NCBI GenBank assembly: GCA_020466095.1
Contig: CM035809.1
Location: forward strand, 19,632,430 to 19,696,429
DNA length: 64,000 nucleotides
From: Chlorops oryzae
Lineage: Eukaryota; Arthropoda; Insecta; Diptera; Chloropidae
Direction of reading: 5' to 3'
How positions within the stretch are numbered: the first letter of the stretch is position 1; each line of letters starts with the position of its first letter. Made by a program: the position numbers and the translations under genes. The notes beneath the pieces are model-generated. The model saw only the letters and a list, made by a program, of their open reading frames with translations. It made no database searches and was not told where the DNA came from. Shown piece after piece: positions 59,248 to 64,000 of this stretch.

Positions 59248-60004
59248 CAGTGCCGGATTAAGGTAGGGCTAGCTGGGGCTATAGACCCGGGCCCCAACTT
59301 GCAACGAGCCCCGAGGGTCCAAATAAAACATCATCAAAATATTTCAAAAAAAATTTTTCCAGTAAAATCGCTTTAAAATTAAAAAATTTATGAAATAAAA
59401 AAATAAATTAGAAGATATCTTAATAAAATTTTTGACTTATAGCACTTTCAAAATCAAGTGCTGATATATAAATTGTTTCCTTTAAGGTTCATTCCTTTGA
59501 AAGAATTTATATTGTTCTAATTAAAATTGACTTTAGCAGCTACAGTAGTTTCGCTATATAAGAAACTCCCGCTAATATAAGAAAAACCCGCTTTTAAGAA
59601 AGGAATCTCAGGGCTCCCAGTCCATTTATATTAAGCTCTGTGCAAAAATGTTTGTACATAAGAAACTCGTATATAAGAAAAATCTGCCTTTAAAAAACTG
59701 TTTACCAAAACCAAAAACTCTTTTAGTATGGAAAACATTTTTATATAAGAAACTTGCGTTTTATCAAAAATTTAAGACCCCTATTTGCAAATACCGGTAG
59801 TTTATATAAGAAAAAATTTTCCTATAAACGGGTTCTTATATAAGAAAAAACCGGATATAAGAATGAAATTTCTTGGCAAAATCGACTTTCTTATATAGCG
59901 AAACTGTACTGTATTCCTTATTTCAAAAAACTGCACCAAATATAGAATCTGGGGCCCCATCACTACATAAGCCCCGGGCCTCATGACACTTTAATCCGCC
60001 GCTG
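59248..60004. mobile_element. hAT-type element nested in the pogo-like element
   Basis: Ends CAGTGCCGGATTAA and inverse TTAATCCGCCGCTG. Exact 8-bp duplication ATAGCGAA at 59240-59247 and 60005-60012. Both arms carry a GGGCCC-rich stretch (CCCGGGCCCC / GCCCCGGGCC). Confidence 0.93.
59543..59911. mobile_element. TA-flanked miniature element (CAGTAGTTT ends), copy 2, nested in the hAT element
   Basis: CAGTAGTTTCGCTATATAAG at the left and its inverse at the right (with a CAGTACAG extension), TA on both sides. Same family as 8661-8960, in the third layer of the nest. Confidence 0.88.
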
Positions 60005-60116
60005 ATAGCGAATCTTCTCAAGGCTTTTTCTCTACATTTTAAGTGCCCTTTTTTCTTTATAACGAATTCTTACCCTAGGGATTTTTTTCTGGATTCTTGA
60101 AATTTGTTATACGGGT

Positions 60117-60742
60117 ATGTAATTGTTTTCCCTTTCCCTTTTGATTTATTTCCCCATACTATGCTTGATGGGAAATTTTAATTACTCAATTCAGAGAATT
60201 CATTTCCCAAGCACAATGTCGAGGTAATTCAAATAATCGCTCAATCATGGTAAGGTTCGGCTTAGACCAAGCAATTCTGATTGAAGAGCTGCCCACATAT
60301 GTTGATAAGTAGGCGACGGGGAGTGGAATCGAGTACGCTCCCCGTCGCCTCCTTGCCAAGAAATGCTGTCAACTCTTCAAACGGAATTGCCTAGCCTAAG
60401 CCGGATATAAAGGGAAATAAATCGGATCAATTTGGGAATTGAATAACTTTTCCCCGGGAAAGGGAAAACAGTGTAGAAAAAAACAGATTCATATATCCTT
60501 CTCAATCTATACCAAAATTAAGATTCAATTAAATGAAAAAGTTGATTTGAAGCCACCTTTAATAAAAGAAAGTTTAACGTTCTTCAATTGTAGCATTTCA
60601 ATTTTTTATTAAAGATTTCCCTGTCATTTTTCCCTCATAATTAGCAGCACTCTTAATGCAACCCTGGGAACCCATATTTGTTTAGTGTGCTTTCAGACAC
60701 ACCAATTTTTGGCCGATTTTAATCGCCGGTTTTCTTTTGTTT
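60117..60742. other. Gene-free stretch
   Basis: A local inverted pair around AGGCGACGGGGAG (60312) and CTCCCCGTCGCCT (60338), about 40 bp. Nothing else recognised. Confidence 0.45.
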
Positions 60743-61190
60743 ATATGGGCCAAAATTCTTTTTAATGCCTTCACTTCTGTCCCTGTCAATGAAAATCAGT
60801 TTTTCTGAAGGAGCAAACCATATTAATAAAAAATTAATTTTAACAAAAAATTTATGAATAACGAAATAAAATACTCTAGTCGAATTGAAAAAAATCAATG
60901 ATTAACAAAACTAAATTTTTTTCCTTCGCAAAATACGGTAACATTGTTGTCTTATCTTGTCTTGTCTTGCCAAACAAGACAACAATGTTACTGTAATTTG
61001 CGAGTAAACAAGATGGAAGTTTGGTAATGTTCGATTTTTTCCAATTGGACTAGAGTATTTTATTTCGTTATTCATAAATTTTTAGGTAAAATTTATTTGT
61101 TATTTATTTGATTGTCTCTTTTACGAACACTGATTTTCGTTGACAGAGACAGAAATTTAGGCATTAAAAAGAATTTTGGCCCATATACTT
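60743..61190. mobile_element. 450-bp foldback element
   Basis: Left arm GGGCCAAAATTCTTTTTAATGCC ... AAATTTATGAATAACGAAATAAAATACTCTAGTC; right arm is its inverse with a few differences. The centre is a second hairpin (AACATTGTTGTCTT / AAGACAACAATGTT). Confidence 0.85.
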
Positions 61191-61199
61191 ATTTATAAT

Positions 61200-61318
61200 A
61201 GTGGTATTCAAGCAACAGTGCAAATCGCAGTGTGCAATATTTGCACTGCTTTTTTTGTACGCAATTTGACAAGTGCAAATATTGCACACTACGTTTGCAC
61301 TGTTGCTTGAATACCACT
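61200..61318. mobile_element. Hairpin element (AGTGGTATTCAAGC ends), copy 2
   Basis: 119 bp; ends identical to those of 39047-39168 and the interior about 90% alike. Confidence 0.9.
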
Positions 61319-63542
61319 AATGATTTAAATTTCAATGAAAGGAAGAAAAAGGGGTAAAAATTTCATTTGTTATACGTCTCACTTAGACTGCAAAATATTA
61401 TTTTTAAAATGATTTTTAACTGAAAAAAAAGAGTATAAAAACTGTTAAAAGATAACAACTCGATTCTAAAAACACAGTAAAAGTCTAAAACGATTCTAAA
61501 TGTTTGCTGGGTGAGTATGTTCAGCGAGTGCTGCCAATGTTATGCCACATTTTTTCCTTCAAATATACCGCTATCAGCCCGATTCTAAAATTAAAAAGGG
61601 ATTTTTCCCTGCGGATTTGAAAAGAATCCGCCTTGCTAAGCACACTAGGAAGCGAGAAAGATTCTCGAAAATTTTTAAAGCAGAGGTCATCGCATTTTCC
61701 GTTAATTGATGCTAAGAATACTTCTATTTCCCATGGAGAAGAACTTTTAGGGAAAAAAAACTCTCGGGAAATGTTTATTTGCATTAGGGCTAAAATAATA
61801 ATTTCAAAATCAAGATTATAAGGTTGCCCGCTTAGATGTCAGAAATTACGCTTTGAAAGTTTAACTTGATTTTTTTTTCACCAAAGACGTTTCAGGCCCA
61901 TTGTTTTCCGTAAAATATGCTGTGTGGTTAAATTCTTCAATACAACTCTGACATTATTAAAAACTGAACGGATTCATCAAAGTAGGTCTTGATTTTTAAG
62001 TAATTTAGTTTATTTGAAAACGTGATTGGGAAAGGACCCACTTCGGCTCTCGAGAAGGAATTCGCGTGGAAAAAAAGATATGTTTCGTGTGGAAGAATTA
62101 TTTTTTGCTAGAACAATAGATCCTTTTTAATTTTTCATTCGAAAGTCCTACACATGGCCTGAAGGATACTGCATTTTCAAACGGCAAAACTTTAATGTTT
62201 TGGTCCCGTCGCTTCAGAGCCCATAGAATTTTCTATGCAGATTTTAATTTCAGCATAGAGAAATTCTTTTACCGGAAATGAAATAATGTTTAAATATTTC
62301 AAAGATTGAAATAAACGAAAAAAAAAAGAAAAGAAAAGCCCCTCCGTTACATTCCGTGCAACAGGCCGAAGCGCAGAAAAATCTTGAAAATACCGAAAAC
62401 TCTATGCAACACTGCATCGCGTTGACATTTAGAGTGTGTTCAGTGAGAAATTTGAAATATTGGGTATGTTCAGCGAGTGCTGCCGCAGTGCTGCCAGAAG
62501 TGCTGCCAGCTTTCTAGAAAACGAACAATATTTTCCGTAAGTATTGATAAAAATCTTCAAAATAAGATTTCTAAAAACAAATAGAAATTCCATACAAAAA
62601 GTCTTCACTTTGAAGATTTTTGGCATCACATTCATTGTTGCTAGTATTTAAGCGCATCTTTTTCATCGGACACTTTCTAAAAATATCATTAGAAATCCAA
62701 CAATACCTGTGATTAATGCTTTCGCTTTCTTTTGATGCAAAAATAAAGAGCTTTAAATTAGGAAATAACTTTTTCCGCCGATTCAAGATGGCTAGTGATA
62801 AAAAGTTATCATAAAACAGAACATTTTTTGCAGTATTTAATTTATTTGCCGGAATACTAGCTTTTCCAATGCACGAAGCCTTCTAAAATTCCATCTAAAT
62901 GTATATATCGCCCGCAAAAATGTGTATTTCTATCTTAAAAAAAGGTTTTTCAATTGAAAAAAGATTTTTTCTTTCGATTCATAACACAAATAATCTTCAG
63001 GGTAGATATTTTCCTTGGCTTGTCGGATTTTTCGAACAACAAAGCTGGCAACACTGGCGCTGCGCAATTGTAGTGAGCAGACATGGTCCAAAGAAATAAA
63101 AATTCTTCCCAAATGTTCACAAATGTTTCGCGAAACGAGGCGAAAAGAGAAGAAGAATCGGCCTCGACGAACGCTTGTGCGATTGATGATTGAAATTGGT
63201 TAGAGCTGCGGGAAAAAATTGACAAAAAATAACGCAGCTGGATAACGGTTGAGGGCGGTTGCAACTTAAAATAACTGAAAAACATTCAGGAATCCTATAG
63301 AGCCGAAAATTCACGGTTTGGGACTTTGTGGTAAGCGTTTTTTTGCTGTTGTTGATCTACCTGACGATGATGATGCAACGAAAATTCAAGAGCTACTCGC
63401 GAGCATGTTTTGCAAATGTGAATTAATTTTGAGTGTAGAGAAAATTTTAATTGCGCGGACGTTTTTTAATGCGATTAAATTTGTGTTTTTCTATCTTTGT
63501 ATTTTCTCGTTCGGACTTCCAAGTACGCTTAGCGTTTTGAGC
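61319..63542. other. Region upstream of the NFRKB-like gene
   Basis: Two direct copies of ATGTTCAGCGAGTGCTGCC at about 61517 and 62465. No gene recognised; the promoter and 5' UTR of the following gene lie at the right end. Confidence 0.45.
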
Positions 63543-64000
63543 ATGAACGCCGCACAGGCACGTTTAATCGGGACAGCGGCTGTGGTCTCATCGGCGTTGC
63601 CGACAAAAATGGAAGTGCCACAACAAGATGATAACGCAATGGATGAGGATGCCGGCGGCGGCAACGGCAACGGCAACAGCAGCAGCAGTAGTAGTAGCAG
63701 TAATAGCAGCAGCAGCAGCAGCAGCAGCTCTTCAAGTGATTCCTCAAGCGATGATAGTGATAGTTCGTCAAGTTCTTCGGAAAGCGATGAAGCCCAACAG
63801 CCAGGCAATTCGCTTGAATTGGCACAAATAACCAATGAAGTGATTGAGCTGCCGCGTGATATATGCGAATATGAGAGTATATTCCGTGAGTTCTTCACTG
63901 AGGAGCTTTGGACCGAACTGACCCAGGAGCAACGGGCACAATTGCAGAAGCAACTTCCCGATTTTACAGCGCTGCTTGAACCGAATGAAGCTATGGCCGA
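63543..64000 (+). CDS. NFRKB: NFRKB-like chromatin protein, 5' end (runs off the window)
   Basis: Open from ATG 63543 to the window edge, 152 codons. The N-terminus (MNAAQARLIGTAAVV) is followed by a poly-Gly/Asn/Ser tract encoded by AGC/AGT repeats, an acidic Ser/Asp stretch, and then a segment that matches the start of the DEUBAD domain of NFRKB, an INO80-complex subunit: ELPRDICEYESIFREFFTEEL followed by WTELTQEQRAQLQKQLPDF. Only the beginning of the domain is present, so another DEUBAD protein is possible. Confidence 0.75.
   Translation, partial: MNAAQARLIGTAAVVSSALPTKMEVPQQDDNAMDEDAGGGNGNGNSSSSSSSSNSSSSSSSSSSSDSSSDDSDSSSSSSESDEAQQPGNSLELAQITNEVIELPRDICEYESIFREFFTEELWTELTQEQRAQLQKQLPDFTALLEPNEAMA

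Larger units (their letters stand above)
59193..60116. mobile_element. Outer pogo-like element (CAGTCGAAACTC start), interrupted
   Basis: TA then CAGTCGAAACTCTACATAAC at 59191, the start typical of pogo-type ends. The sequence resumes at 60013 after an inserted hAT element (TTTATAACGAATTC). The right terminus is too degraded to fix exactly. Confidence 0.6.

Noticed and set aside
61517..62483. Element bounded by two ATGTTCAGCGAGTGCTGCC copies
   Set aside because: They are direct, 19 bp long, with unrelated flanks; not enough to call an element.

Overview
The window is AT-rich, intron-containing nuclear DNA of an insect. All recognisable proteins look like those of higher flies: a kkv-type class-A chitin synthase with mutually exclusive exons, Donson/humpty dumpty, RPB6, 7B2, TOM22, ceramide kinase, importin alpha and an NFRKB-like protein. 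kkv next to RPB6, hd and 7B2 resembles, from memory, the cytological 83A neighbourhood of Drosophila. Protein divergence and the density of miniature transposons suggest a schizophoran fly outside the melanogaster group. The species cannot be fixed from the sequence.

Layout. 1-9.9 kb has no gene and is packed with miniature inverted-repeat elements. 10.19-22.53 kb (+) is kkv, with all coding exons intact (1594 codons plus stop for either isoform). 28.04-28.31 kb (+) holds the first two exons of RPB6, whose last exon is not found. 29.13-30.98 kb (-) is hd, tail to tail with RPB6. 32.57-33.36 kb (+) is 7B2. 35.44-35.97 kb (-) is TOM22. 36-48 kb has no protein gene but holds foldback elements, a long (AACTT)n array and a U2 snRNA copy at 45.3 kb. 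48.40-50.24 kb (-) is a single-exon importin alpha with two N-terminal importin-beta-binding (IBB) motifs. 52.53-55.92 kb (+) is ceramide kinase. 55.9-63.5 kb is a graveyard of nested elements, and 63.54 kb to the edge is the start of an NFRKB-like gene.

The protein genes serve separate roles: cuticle chitin synthesis, transcription, replication, prohormone convertase folding, mitochondrial import, nuclear import, sphingolipid phosphorylation and chromatin. There is no operon-like unit. Most interest lies in the repeats: many non-autonomous DNA transposons with readable termini, several with intact target-site duplications (8 bp, TA or TTA), including nested insertions whose order can be read directly.

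Caution on quality: hd, TOM22, ceramide kinase and the importin each need a one-base change in a homopolymer or simple repeat to keep frame, and the RPB6 3' region looks corrupted. This fits residual long-read consensus errors better than four pseudogenes, but raw reads are needed to decide. I found no convincing new biological system. The best leads are the double-IBB importin alpha, the missing RPB6 exon beside an 18-bp minisatellite, and the nested element complexes.
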